This document shows, piece after piece, positions 14,724 through 21,029 of a stretch of 21,029 nt of DNA. A program made the translations under genes and the position numbers. Every line of letters begins with the position of its first letter. Within the stretch, counting starts at the first letter, position 1. The DNA is from Nitriliruptorales bacterium (GTDB taxonomy: Bacteria; Actinomycetota; Nitriliruptoria; Euzebyales; Egibacteraceae): NCBI GenBank assembly GCA_007119305.1, contig SKPY01000519.1:1-21029 (forward strand), in the 5' to 3' direction. The notes beneath the pieces were generated by a model. That model was not told the DNA's origin. It worked only from the letters and a program-made list of their open reading frames with translations, and did no database searches.

Positions 14724-15701
14724 ATGCCCCAACAAGTCGCGATCGATCAGGCCGGCGGCTTCGTCCGCTCCCCCAGCTACTTCAACGAGCGCATCACCGC
14801 CGACGGCAGCTCGCGGTGGCCGGTCGAGCCCGGCCGCTACCGCCTCGTGGTGAGCCTGGCCTGCCCCTGGGCCAGCCGCTCGGTGATCGTCCGCCGCCTG
14901 CTCGGCCTCGAGGACGCCATCGCGATGGCGATCGCCGATCCCGTCCAGGACGAGCGGAGCTGGCGCTTCACGCTCGACCCCGGAGGCCGCGACCCGGTGC
15001 TCGGCATCCGCTTCCTCGCGGACGCGTACGAGGCGACCGACCCCGACTTCGAGGGCGGCGTCAGCGTGCCGACGGTCATCGACATCCCCTCCGGGCAGGT
15101 CGTCACCAACGACTACCACCAGATCACGCTCGACCTCAGCACCCAGTGGCGGGCCCACCACCGCCCCGGTGCCCCGGATCTGTACCCCGAGTCCCTGCGC
15201 GCCGAGATCGACGAGGTGAACGCGGGCGTCTACCAAGCCGTGAACAACGGGGTGTACCGGGCGGGCTTCGCGCAGACCCAGGAACGCTACGAGGAGGCCT
15301 ACGACGGGCTGTTCGCCGAGCTCGACCGGCTGACCGAGCGCCTGCGGACCCGCCGCTACCTCGTCGGCGAGCATATCACCGAGGCCGACGTGCGCCTGTT
15401 CACGACGCTCGTGCGCTTCGACGCCGTCTACCACAACCACTTCAAGTGCAACCGCGAGAAGCTGGCGGAGAACCCGGTGCTGTGGGGGTACGCCCGCGAC
15501 CTCTACCAGACCCCCGGCTTCGGCGACACGGTCAACTTCGACCACATCAAGCGGCACTACTACTGCGTCCACACGCAGCTGAACCCCTCGGGGATCGTGC
15601 CTGCAGGACCCGATCTGTCGCTGTGGTGGACGCCCCACGAGCGGGCTGCGCTCGGCGGCTCGCCGTTCGGCGACGCGACCCCGCCGCCGCGCAGGCCCTG
15701 A
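14724..15701 (+). CDS. Glutathionyl-hydroquinone reductase-like protein (GST omega/Xi, ECM4/YqjG type)
   Basis: A 325-aa thioredoxin-fold transferase of the Xi-class (ECM4/YqjG) family, which reduces S-thiolated hydroquinones. C47 in SLACPWASR is the redox cysteine, equivalent to the CPWAHR motif of the family. The all-alpha C-terminal domain contains the family-typical NNGVYRAGFAQTQERYEEAY, YLVGEHITEADVRLF, RFDAVYHNHFKCN and FDHIKRHYY. Length and architecture are complete. Most actinobacteria make mycothiol rather than glutathione, so the natural thiol may be mycothiol; that is inference. It could protect against quinones formed in aromatic catabolism, in line with the CoA-linked aromatic genes a few kilobases away. 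Translation appears leaderless. Confidence 0.9.
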   Translation: MPQQVAIDQAGGFVRSPSYFNERITADGSSRWPVEPGRYRLVVSLACPWASRSVIVRRLLGLEDAIAMAIADPVQDERSWRFTLDPGGRDPVLGIRFLADAYEATDPDFEGGVSVPTVIDIPSGQVVTNDYHQITLDLSTQWRAHHRPGAPDLYPESLRAEIDEVNAGVYQAVNNGVYRAGFAQTQERYEEAYDGLFAELDRLTERLRTRRYLVGEHITEADVRLFTTLVRFDAVYHNHFKCNREKLAENPVLWGYARDLYQTPGFGDTVNFDHIKRHYYCVHTQLNPSGIVPAGPDLSLWWTPHERAALGGSPFGDATPPPRRP

Positions 15702-15749
15702 CCGTACCTGCTACCACACCAGGCCGCGCAGGGCCTGACCGTGCCTGCT
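15688..15749 (+). repeat. 25-bp imperfect direct repeat spanning the transferase stop codon
   Basis: Copies lie at 15688-15712 and 15725-15749, 12 bases apart, and differ at only two positions; each contains CTGACCGT followed by CCTGCT. The first copy includes the TGA stop of the transferase gene. It looks like a short tandem duplication of the gene end. Confidence 0.6.
15720..15737. terminator. Hairpin between convergent genes
   Basis: CAGGCC at 15720-15725 pairs with GGCCTG at 15732-15737 around a 6-base loop. It lies in the 87-base gap between the convergent transferase and phosphotransferase genes, where a two-way terminator is expected. No T-run is present. Confidence 0.35.
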
Positions 15750-15788
15750 GTCCCCGCCTGGCGCGGTCAGCGGCCGGCCCCCGGCGGG

Positions 15789-16577
15789 TCAGCTGAGCGC
15801 GCGCTTCAGCAGGTCGCGGTTGCGCAGGATCCACGCCGCAGAGCGGGCCCGCCAGGCCATGCCCAGCGCGGCGGAGCCATCCGTCGCGCTCCGGGAGGTG
15901 CCGTGCACCTCGTTGGCCTCGTTGGCGCAGGAGTTGACGACGAACTCGATCATCAGCTCGACGAGGTCGTCGCGCCGCTCGGTCTCCAGGCCGTAGGCAT
16001 CGACGAACAGCCGCAGCTGGTTCGCGCGCAGCTCGATGCTCGGGCGGTCGTGCAGGTCGACCACGACGACGTCGTGGAGGTGGGCGTTCAGCCAGGCTGC
16101 CTGCGCAAGATCCACGAACGGGTCCATCGGGCCTGCGTACTGCCAGTCGACGAAGGCGACCGGTTCGCCGTCGCGCGCGAGGATGTTCCACGGCGCGACC
16201 TCGCCCTGACCGAACCCGGTCGCCGGTCGCACATGGCGGATGAACCAGGGCTTCCAGACCGCCTGCTCGGGCGGCGTGAACCGCTGGGCGACCTCGTGGA
16301 ACTCGCGCAGCAGCGCACCGAGCGCGGTGATGCCCTTGTCGGTCCACGCGCGCGTGTACTGCAGCTCCCCCTCAGGGTAGGACAGCGCCTGCGAGCCCCG
16401 GCCGCCGGAGCCGTGCTCGACGACCCGCGGGGCTCCGGCGAACCCCGCGTCCTCCAGGTGACGCAGGAAGGCGTGGATGGCGGGGGTCCATGGTTTGTCC
16501 GGGAAGCGGACGACCTCCCCGTCCGCGTAGAGCTCCGCGCGGTTGGGGCCGATGACCTGGTGCGGGCGTTGGCTCAT
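15789..16577 (-). CDS. Phosphotransferase (APH/choline-kinase fold) with altered catalytic loop
   Basis: A 262-aa protein of the aminoglycoside phosphotransferase / protein-kinase-like fold. The C-lobe reads GQGEVAPWNILARDG then PVAFVDWQYAGPMDPFVDLA. D144 of VDW equals the metal-binding Asp of the DFG-like motif, and N131 the conserved Asn of the loop. The usual HxD of the catalytic loop is here Q-G-E: the general-base Asp is replaced by E126 and the His by Gln. It may therefore be a non-canonical kinase or a pseudokinase. I recall HGE or CE variants in related actinobacterial proteins, so this could be a subfamily trait. ATG 16577 overlaps the stop of the upstream membrane-protein gene by 4 bases (ATGA), so the two are coupled. 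Not a credible antibiotic-resistance gene from this evidence. Confidence 0.8.
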   Translation of the reverse strand: MSQRPHQVIGPNRAELYADGEVVRFPDKPWTPAIHAFLRHLEDAGFAGAPRVVEHGSGGRGSQALSYPEGELQYTRAWTDKGITALGALLREFHEVAQRFTPPEQAVWKPWFIRHVRPATGFGQGEVAPWNILARDGEPVAFVDWQYAGPMDPFVDLAQAAWLNAHLHDVVVVDLHDRPSIELRANQLRLFVDAYGLETERRDDLVELMIEFVVNSCANEANEVHGTSRSATDGSAALGMAWRARSAAWILRNRDLLKRALS

Positions 16578-17428
16578 GCGTCCTCCGAGCGTGCGCCACC
16601 ATGGTGCCGCAGCAGACGTCCCCCCGGGGGCGGCTGGGTATGCGCGCCCGCAGCGGCGGAGCCCGTGTCGCCGTGGCCGGCTCGGGGCAGCAGCGCGCGG
16701 TGCTGGTGCGAGAACGCCACGGCGCCCGCGAGGAACAGGCCGGCGCCCAGCAGCTCCACGGACTCCTCGACCATGAGATCCATGACGAGGTAGTGGTGGG
16801 CGATGTCGACGAGGTCGTAGACCGGCAGCCGGCCGCCGAACAGCACGGCGTCGAGGAGCGCGCCGGCGCGGGGATACCACAGCGCCCCGGTCGCCGACAT
16901 CCCCCCCGCCAGCCCGTAGGTCACGAACCCTGCGAGCAGGTAGCCCCGGCCCCGCCGCACCGCCCACACGCGGCGCCAGTGCAGCGCGAGCGCGCACAGC
17001 GGCAGGGCCGCGATGGCGCTCAGCACCAGGGCGTTCGTGACGAAGCCCGGGATGCCGAGCACCGCTTCCCCGTAGTCCCTGAGGGTGTGCCGCACGTTGC
17101 CGGCATCCTCGATCAGTATGAGCACGAACGCGAGGGCCATGAGCAGCCACAGCGACGCATCGCCCCGCTGCCCGGTCGCTCGCAGGTGACCGGACAGGCG
17201 ACCGGCCGTGAGCACGGCTGCCCCCAGCACGGCCCACTGCAGCAGCTCCGTGAGGTGGCCCTCGAGGAACAGGTGCGCCCACAGCGGCGCGTCCAGCCGC
17301 TCGCCCAGCCCGGCGACCCCGGCCACGTCGACGGCGTAGACCGCCGCCCAGGCGAGCACGAGGTAGGCGCAGACCGTGAGCACCACCCACCTGGGGGCGG
17401 ACGTGCCGGGGGCGTCCCGGTTGACCAT
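16574..17428 (-). CDS. Polytopic membrane protein of unknown function
   Basis: A 284-aa integral membrane protein with about six hydrophobic segments (near residues 14-33, 62-78, 92-107, 126-150, 161-180 and 222-240) and a hydrophilic C-terminal tail. Charged residues lie within or beside the segments: LIEDAGNVRH (105-114) and DIAHHYLVMDLMVEESVELL (208-227). Such clusters of Asp, Glu and His could bind metal or lipid head groups, but I recognise no family. ATG 17428 has a strong GGGAGGGG ribosome site just upstream; the frame stays open further up, without coding character. The stop overlaps the start of the phosphotransferase by 4 bases. The pair may act on a common substrate, which is not identifiable. 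Confidence 0.75.
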   Translation of the reverse strand: MVNRDAPGTSAPRWVVLTVCAYLVLAWAAVYAVDVAGVAGLGERLDAPLWAHLFLEGHLTELLQWAVLGAAVLTAGRLSGHLRATGQRGDASLWLLMALAFVLILIEDAGNVRHTLRDYGEAVLGIPGFVTNALVLSAIAALPLCALALHWRRVWAVRRGRGYLLAGFVTYGLAGGMSATGALWYPRAGALLDAVLFGGRLPVYDLVDIAHHYLVMDLMVEESVELLGAGLFLAGAVAFSHQHRALLPRAGHGDTGSAAAGAHTQPPPGGRLLRHHGGARSEDA

Positions 17429-17470
17429 CCGCCCCTCCCACCCGGCTCGCAGCTGCCGCGTCCTGCCGGC

Positions 17471-17476
17471 ACCGTA
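17471..17476 (-). promoter_or_regulatory. Possible -10 element TACGGT of the membrane-protein operon
   Basis: On the minus strand TACGGT lies 42 bases upstream of ATG 17428, giving a leader of about 35 bases that includes the ribosome site. No clear -35 is visible. The rest of 17429-17624 shows nothing else. Confidence 0.25.
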
Positions 17477-17624
17477 CCAAGACGTCGCGCACGCGGTCGC
17501 CGCTGCTAGCGTCGGATCGCCCTCGGGGCCTGCGACACGGCCCGCCCTGCCGTCAGATCCACGGGGAAGACTCGTCACCTCAGCCTGAGCCGGCAGGGCT
17601 CACTGGAGGCCGTTCACGTCGGTC

Positions 17625-18449
17625 TCAGCGGCCGCTCCAGCGCGGCGGGCGCTTGTCAGTGAACGCCGCGTGGAACTCGGCGTGGTCCCGGGTCTGCATC
17701 AGCAGCGCCTGGATGAGCGCCTCGTGCTCGAGGGCGCCCGCGAGGTCGGCGTCCTGCTCACGGGTGAGCGCCACCTTGGTGTTGGCGAGGGCCAGCGTCG
17801 GGCCGGAGGCGAGGCGCGCCGCGAGCGCGCCGGTGGCGGCGGCGAGCTCGTCGTCGTCGACCACCCGGTGCGCCAGCCCGATCTCCACGGCCTGCCCGGC
17901 GTCGACCTGCTCGCCGAGCATGAGGATCTCGGTGGCTCGGCCCAGCCCGACGAGGCGCGGGAGCAGGTACGCGGCCCCCATGTCCGCACCGGCCAGCCCC
18001 ACGTCGGTGAAGAGGAACCGGAAGCTCGCCGAGCGCGCGCAGAGGCGGAAGTCGGCCGCGAGCGCGATCACCGCCCCCGCGCCGGCAGCGACGCCGTTGA
18101 CCGCCGCGATGATCGGCAGCGGGCAGTTGCGCATGCCGTGCACGACGGCGCCCGTCATTCGGGTGAACTCGAGCAGTCCGCGCGGATCCGTCTCCAGGAG
18201 CTCGCCGATGATCTCGTTGACGTCGCCCCCCGCGCAGAACCCCCGGCCACGCCCGGTGAGCACCAGCACGTCGGCGTCAGCGCGGTGCGGCAGCTCGGCC
18301 AGGAGGTCCCGCAGGTCGGCGTAGACGTCGAACGTGAGGGCGTTGAGCCTGTCCGGGCGGTCCAACGTGACCGTTGCGATGCCCTCTGCCACCGCGAAGT
18401 CGAAGTGCCCCCAGCGCTCGGTGAAGCCGGCGGACGCGCGAAAGCTCAT
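17625..18449 (-). CDS. Crotonase (enoyl-CoA hydratase/isomerase) family protein
   Basis: A 274-aa crotonase-fold enzyme, the last gene of a three-gene operon. Residues 71-79 (FCAGGDVNE) bind CoA and form the first oxyanion-hole NH, and AVNGVAAGAGA (116-126) gives the second. The acid pair of true hydratases is not kept: the glutamate of the GGGCELA motif is V127, and that of the PE motif is D149 (FLFTDVGLAG). The block ADMGAAYLLPRLVGLGRATE is shared with crotonases that accompany aromatic-CoA monooxygenases, as far as I remember. An isomerase, ring-opening or hydrolase-like reaction is therefore as likely as hydration. ATG 18449 overlaps the SDR stop by 4 bases (ATGA). Cytoplasmic. Confidence 0.88.
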   Translation of the reverse strand: MSFRASAGFTERWGHFDFAVAEGIATVTLDRPDRLNALTFDVYADLRDLLAELPHRADADVLVLTGRGRGFCAGGDVNEIIGELLETDPRGLLEFTRMTGAVVHGMRNCPLPIIAAVNGVAAGAGAVIALAADFRLCARSASFRFLFTDVGLAGADMGAAYLLPRLVGLGRATEILMLGEQVDAGQAVEIGLAHRVVDDDELAAATGALAARLASGPTLALANTKVALTREQDADLAGALEHEALIQALLMQTRDHAEFHAAFTDKRPPRWSGR

Positions 18450-19198
18450 CGGCGGAACCCTCCTCCATCCATGACGAGGCAGTGACCGTTGATGCTCGCG
18501 GCGGCATCGGAGCAGAGGTAGGCCACCGCAGCCGCCACCTCCGCGGGCTCGATGAGCCGCCCGAGCGCCGTCTGGTCGACGATCATCCGGCGGGCGTCGT
18601 CCGTGCTGCGGCCGGTGGCCGCCGCGCTGCGCGTGACGGCGCGCTCGGTCATGTCCGAGCGGATCCAGTCGGGGCAGACCGCGTTCACGGTGACGCTCGT
18701 GCCCGCGACCTCCGCGGCCGCGACCCGCATGAGGCCGATCAGCGCGTGCTTCGAGGCGCTGTAGGCGCCGGTGTAGGCGCTGCCGCCGAGGCCGGCCGTC
18801 GACGCGACCATGACCACCCGCCCCCAGCCCCGCTCCCGCATGCCGTGCAGCACCGCCCGGGTGCACAGGAACGCCCCCGTGGCGTTCACGCGCAGCTGGT
18901 GCTCCCAGTCGTCGAGGCGCGTGCGGTGCAGCGGCGCGGACGTGGACACCCCGGCGTTGTTCACGAGCACGTCGACCCGGCCCAACCGCGCGAACAGGTC
19001 CGTGACCGCCGCCTCGTCGGCGACGTCAGAGCGCGCCGTCTCCACCGCGCCGGGGGCGCACGCGGCGGTGTCCGCGAGCGCGTCGGCGTCGCGGCCCAGC
19101 GCGACGACCGTCAGCCCGTCTCCGGCCAGCGCCTCGACGATCGCCCGGCCGACCCCCCGGCTGGCGCCGGTGACCACGGCCCGACGGGCGGCGCTCAC
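18446..19198 (-). CDS. Short-chain dehydrogenase/reductase (3-hydroxyacyl-CoA dehydrogenase-like)
   Basis: A 250-aa classical SDR with every hallmark: cofactor loop TGASRGVG (10-17), NNAG (80-83), N105, S133 and the catalytic YxxxK (Y146, K150 in YSASK). The acidic or basic residue after strand two is R36 (ALGRDADAL), suggesting NADPH or mixed preference. C-terminal INGHCLVMDGGGFR is the usual closing motif. It lies second in the operon; GTG 19198 overlaps the stop of the acyl-CoA dehydrogenase by 4 bases, and its own stop overlaps the crotonase start by 4. In this setting it most likely oxidises a 3-hydroxyacyl-CoA or alicyclic alcohol intermediate of a CoA-linked aromatic acid pathway. Substrate is inferred from neighbours only. 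Confidence 0.9.
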   Translation of the reverse strand: MSAARRAVVTGASRGVGRAIVEALAGDGLTVVALGRDADALADTAACAPGAVETARSDVADEAAVTDLFARLGRVDVLVNNAGVSTSAPLHRTRLDDWEHQLRVNATGAFLCTRAVLHGMRERGWGRVVMVASTAGLGGSAYTGAYSASKHALIGLMRVAAAEVAGTSVTVNAVCPDWIRSDMTERAVTRSAAATGRSTDDARRMIVDQTALGRLIEPAEVAAAVAYLCSDAAASINGHCLVMDGGGFRR

Positions 19199-20343
19199 CG
19201 GTACAGCTCCCGCGCGATGATCGTGCGCTGGATCTCCGAGGTCCCCTCGTAGATCCGGGGGGCGCGCACGTCGCGGTACAGGTGCTCGAGGCGGTGTCCG
19301 CGCTCGAGGCCCTGCGCGCCGTGGATCTGCACGGCGGCGTCGACGACGAGCTGCGCGGCCTCGGTGGCGAACAGCTTCGCCATCGCCGCCTCCTTGCGCA
19401 CCTGCGGCGCCCCCCCGTCGTAGCAGGCAGCGGCGTCGTAGACGAGCAGCCGCGCGGCCTGCGTGCGTGTGGCCATGTCCGCGAGCTGGTGCGCCACCGC
19501 CTGGTGGGCCCGCAGCGGTCTGCCGAACGCCTCGCGCCGTTGCGCGTGGGCGGTCGCCAGCTCGAGCGCGGCCTGGGCCATGCCGACGGCGAACGCCCCC
19601 ACGCTCGGCCGGAACAAGTCGAGGGTGGCCATCGCCACCCCGAACCCGGCGTCGACCTCGCCGAGCACGTCGTCGGGCTGCACCCGGACCGCGTCGAAGG
19701 CCAGGCGCCCGAGCGGGTGGTCGGCGAGCATCTGGAGCGCGCTGCCGGTCAGGCCCTCGGCGTCGCCCGGCACGGCGAACGCGGTCACCCCACGGGCGCC
19801 CGCCCCCGGGGTGGTACGCGCGAACACCGCGTACACGTCCGCCTCGGGGGCGTTGGAGATCCACGTCTTCTCCCCCGACAGCCGCCAGCCGTCGCCGTCC
19901 GGCTCGGCGCGCAGCGCCAGCGCCGCGGCGTCCGTGCCGGCGTCCGGCTCGGTGAGGGCGAACGCGGCGACGGCGGTCCCGCGCGCGATGGGCGGGATCC
20001 AGCGTCCCACGGCCGGCTCGCGCCCGGACTGCAGCAGCGGGTAGGCGCCGAGGCCCTGGAGCGCGAGGGCGGTCTCGGCCTCGGCGCACTCGCAGGCGAG
20101 TGCCTCGCGCAGCAGGCACAGCTCGAAGGCCGACACGTCGCCGCCGTCCCGGGAGCCCCCGAGCTGCGCCGGGAACAGCCGCTGCAGGAGCCCGTGCTCG
20201 CCGAGCGCGCGGACGAGGTCGCGGTTGACCGCGTGCGGTGCGCCCTGCTCGGCGACCGGCACGAGCTCGCTGCGCGCCAGCGCCCGGAGCTCCGCGATCC
20301 GGGCCGCGTGGGATCCCCCAAGGAGCCCGTCAGCGCCGCTCAC
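19195..20343 (-). CDS. Acyl-CoA dehydrogenase
   Basis: An FAD-dependent acyl-CoA dehydrogenase of 382 aa, the usual length. The central domain has the FALTEPDAGTDA flavin motif and the GWRLSGEKTWISNAPEADVY strand block; the C-terminal domain ends with IYEGTSEIQRTIIARELY, in which E366 is the catalytic base. The arginine-rich AHAQRREAFGRPL helix is also typical. GTG 20343 is preferred over a GTG at 20373 because an AGGAGGG ribosome site (20349-20355) lies 5 bases away and the extra ten residues are not family-like. It heads a three-gene operon with the SDR and crotonase and is divergent from the monooxygenase gene. It probably acts on a short or alicyclic acyl-CoA of that pathway. Confidence 0.92.
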   Translation of the reverse strand: MSGADGLLGGSHAARIAELRALARSELVPVAEQGAPHAVNRDLVRALGEHGLLQRLFPAQLGGSRDGGDVSAFELCLLREALACECAEAETALALQGLGAYPLLQSGREPAVGRWIPPIARGTAVAAFALTEPDAGTDAAALALRAEPDGDGWRLSGEKTWISNAPEADVYAVFARTTPGAGARGVTAFAVPGDAEGLTGSALQMLADHPLGRLAFDAVRVQPDDVLGEVDAGFGVAMATLDLFRPSVGAFAVGMAQAALELATAHAQRREAFGRPLRAHQAVAHQLADMATRTQAARLLVYDAAACYDGGAPQVRKEAAMAKLFATEAAQLVVDAAVQIHGAQGLERGHRLEHLYRDVRAPRIYEGTSEIQRTIIARELYR

Positions 20344-20371
20344 GAGGTCCCTCCTGCCGGTTGACAGCGGC

Positions 20372-20382
20372 ACCCTAGCATA
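20372..20382 (-). promoter_or_regulatory. -10 region of the acyl-CoA dehydrogenase operon
   Basis: On the minus strand TATGCT (20377-20382) and TAGGGT (20372-20377) overlap by one base; either would serve as a -10 element. Transcription would begin near 20366-20370, giving a leader of about 25 bases with the ribosome site. No good -35 was found. Confidence 0.4.
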
Positions 20383-20418
20383 GTGACACTCCTGTGACGG
20401 CAGTCATGCTCTTGTGAG
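20383..20418 (+). promoter_or_regulatory. GTGAC repeats in the divergent promoter, candidate operator
   Basis: GTGAC occurs at 20383-20387 and 20394-20398, 11 bases apart (about one helical turn), and GTGAG at 20414-20418, 20 bases further. A TGAC-GGCA-GTCA inverted repeat spans 20395-20406. The sites sit directly upstream of the operon -10 and could control both divergent genes. The regulator is not in the window. Confidence 0.35.
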
Positions 20419-20458
20419 GTGGCCGGGCGGCGCGGCAGCTCGACGATCGGGAACACGC

Positions 20459-21029
20459 GTGAGGGTCACGAGCATCGGCGGCGGCCCGGGCGGCCTGTAC
20501 GCCGCGATCCTCCTGAAGCGGGCCGACCCGACGCACGACGTCACGGTCTACGAGCGCAACGCCCCCGACGACACGTTCGGGTTCGGCGTGGTGTTCTCGG
20601 CGGCCACGCTCGCCGAGCTCGAAGACGCCGACCCGCCCAGCTACGACGCGCTCATGCGGGCGTGCGCGCGCTGGGATCCCGTCGACGTCCACTTCGGTGG
20701 CCAGGTGATCCGCGCACGCGGCAACCGCTTCGCCGCGATCAGCCGCAAGCGCCTGCTGCTCCTGCTCCAGGAACGCTGCCGGGAGCTCGGGGTCACGCTC
20801 GAGTTCAACACCGAGATCGACGATCCCGACCGCGTGCGCACCGCCGACCTCGTCCTCGGCGCGGACGGCGTCAACAGCCTTGTGCGACGCCGCTACGCCG
20901 ACGCGTTCCGGCCACAGGTGACCGTCGAGGGCGGCAAGTTCATCTGGCTCGGCACCACGAAGCCGCTCGACGCGTTCACCTTCCACTTCAAGGCGAACGA
21001 GCACGGCTGGTTCCAGGTCCACGCCTACC
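20459..21029 (+). CDS. FAD-dependent aromatic-CoA monooxygenase, N-terminal part (salicylyl-CoA 5-hydroxylase / 2-aminobenzoyl-CoA monooxygenase-like; 3' end outside window)
   Basis: The first 190 residues of a flavoprotein monooxygenase. TSIGGGPGGLYAAILLK (4-20) is the ADP-binding Rossmann loop, VTVYER the end of strand two, and LVLGADGVNSLVRRRY (131-146) the DG motif that binds FAD and NADPH. The sequence GFGVVFSAATL with DVHFGGQVIRARGNRFAAIS and FIWLGTTKPLDAFTFHF is what I recall from bifunctional salicylyl-CoA 5-hydroxylase and 2-aminobenzoyl-CoA monooxygenase/reductase, in which a second flavin domain follows; that part lies outside the window. These enzymes hydroxylate an aromatic acid as its CoA thioester. 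GTG 20459 is set by homology; an in-frame GTG at 20414 would add a poor extension. The divergent operon would supply later steps. Confidence 0.82.
   Translation, partial: MRVTSIGGGPGGLYAAILLKRADPTHDVTVYERNAPDDTFGFGVVFSAATLAELEDADPPSYDALMRACARWDPVDVHFGGQVIRARGNRFAAISRKRLLLLLQERCRELGVTLEFNTEIDDPDRVRTADLVLGADGVNSLVRRRYADAFRPQVTVEGGKFIWLGTTKPLDAFTFHFKANEHGWFQVHAY

Noticed and set aside
16578..17492. N-terminal extension of the phosphotransferase frame
   Set aside because: The extension is the out-of-frame shadow of the membrane-protein gene, whose hydrophobic segments are clear in the other frame.
20361..20366. Perfect TTGACA hexamer on the plus strand
   Set aside because: No -10 element lies at the right distance for the monooxygenase gene; the hexamer falls in the leader of the opposite operon and is probably chance.

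Overview
The window is very GC-rich, with tightly packed genes on both strands, GTG starts, several promoters of the TANNNT type placed just before start codons, and a PucR-type regulator. This fits an actinobacterium (Actinomycetota). I cannot fix the order; a deep-branching soil or aquatic lineage is only a guess. No rRNA, tRNA or CRISPR array was seen.

Left part (1-5105): the 3'-truncated gene of a PlsC-type acyltransferase (minus), a 69-codon remnant of a LacI-family repressor (minus), then a two-gene sugar module (plus): a GH1 beta-glycosidase and a GH130 mannoside phosphorylase separated by 2 bases. These are followed by a DapB-like dehydrogenase (minus) and a WbbJ-like hexapeptide acetyltransferase (plus) that ends in a strong inverted repeat.

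Centre (about 5165-13621): the most unusual part. Two secreted alpha/beta hydrolases lie in tandem on the minus strand. The upstream one (1431 aa) fuses a DUF6351-like esterase-type domain, a linker with small beta repeats, and a complete CocE/NonD (S15-type) hydrolase with its C-terminal jelly roll. The downstream one (789 aa) is a stand-alone DUF6351-like protein with an N-terminal beta domain. A PucR/CdaR-like regulator is divergently transcribed; a 10-bp perfect palindrome and a short direct repeat lie between. The block is flanked by a small CxxC gene whose reading frame runs into the hydrolase on one side and by a frameshifted IS1595-type transposase fragment on the other. I read it as an acquired or rearranged secreted-hydrolase island whose substrate cannot be named from sequence.

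Right part (13753-21029): an alpha/beta hydrolase (minus), a glutathionyl-hydroquinone-reductase-like transferase (plus), a membrane protein overlapping a phosphotransferase with an altered catalytic loop (minus), and a CoA-thioester operon (acyl-CoA dehydrogenase, SDR, crotonase; each overlapping the next by 4 bases). Divergent from this operon is the start of a flavin monooxygenase that resembles salicylyl-CoA 5-hydroxylase / 2-aminobenzoyl-CoA monooxygenase. The set suggests degradation of an aromatic acid through its CoA thioester.
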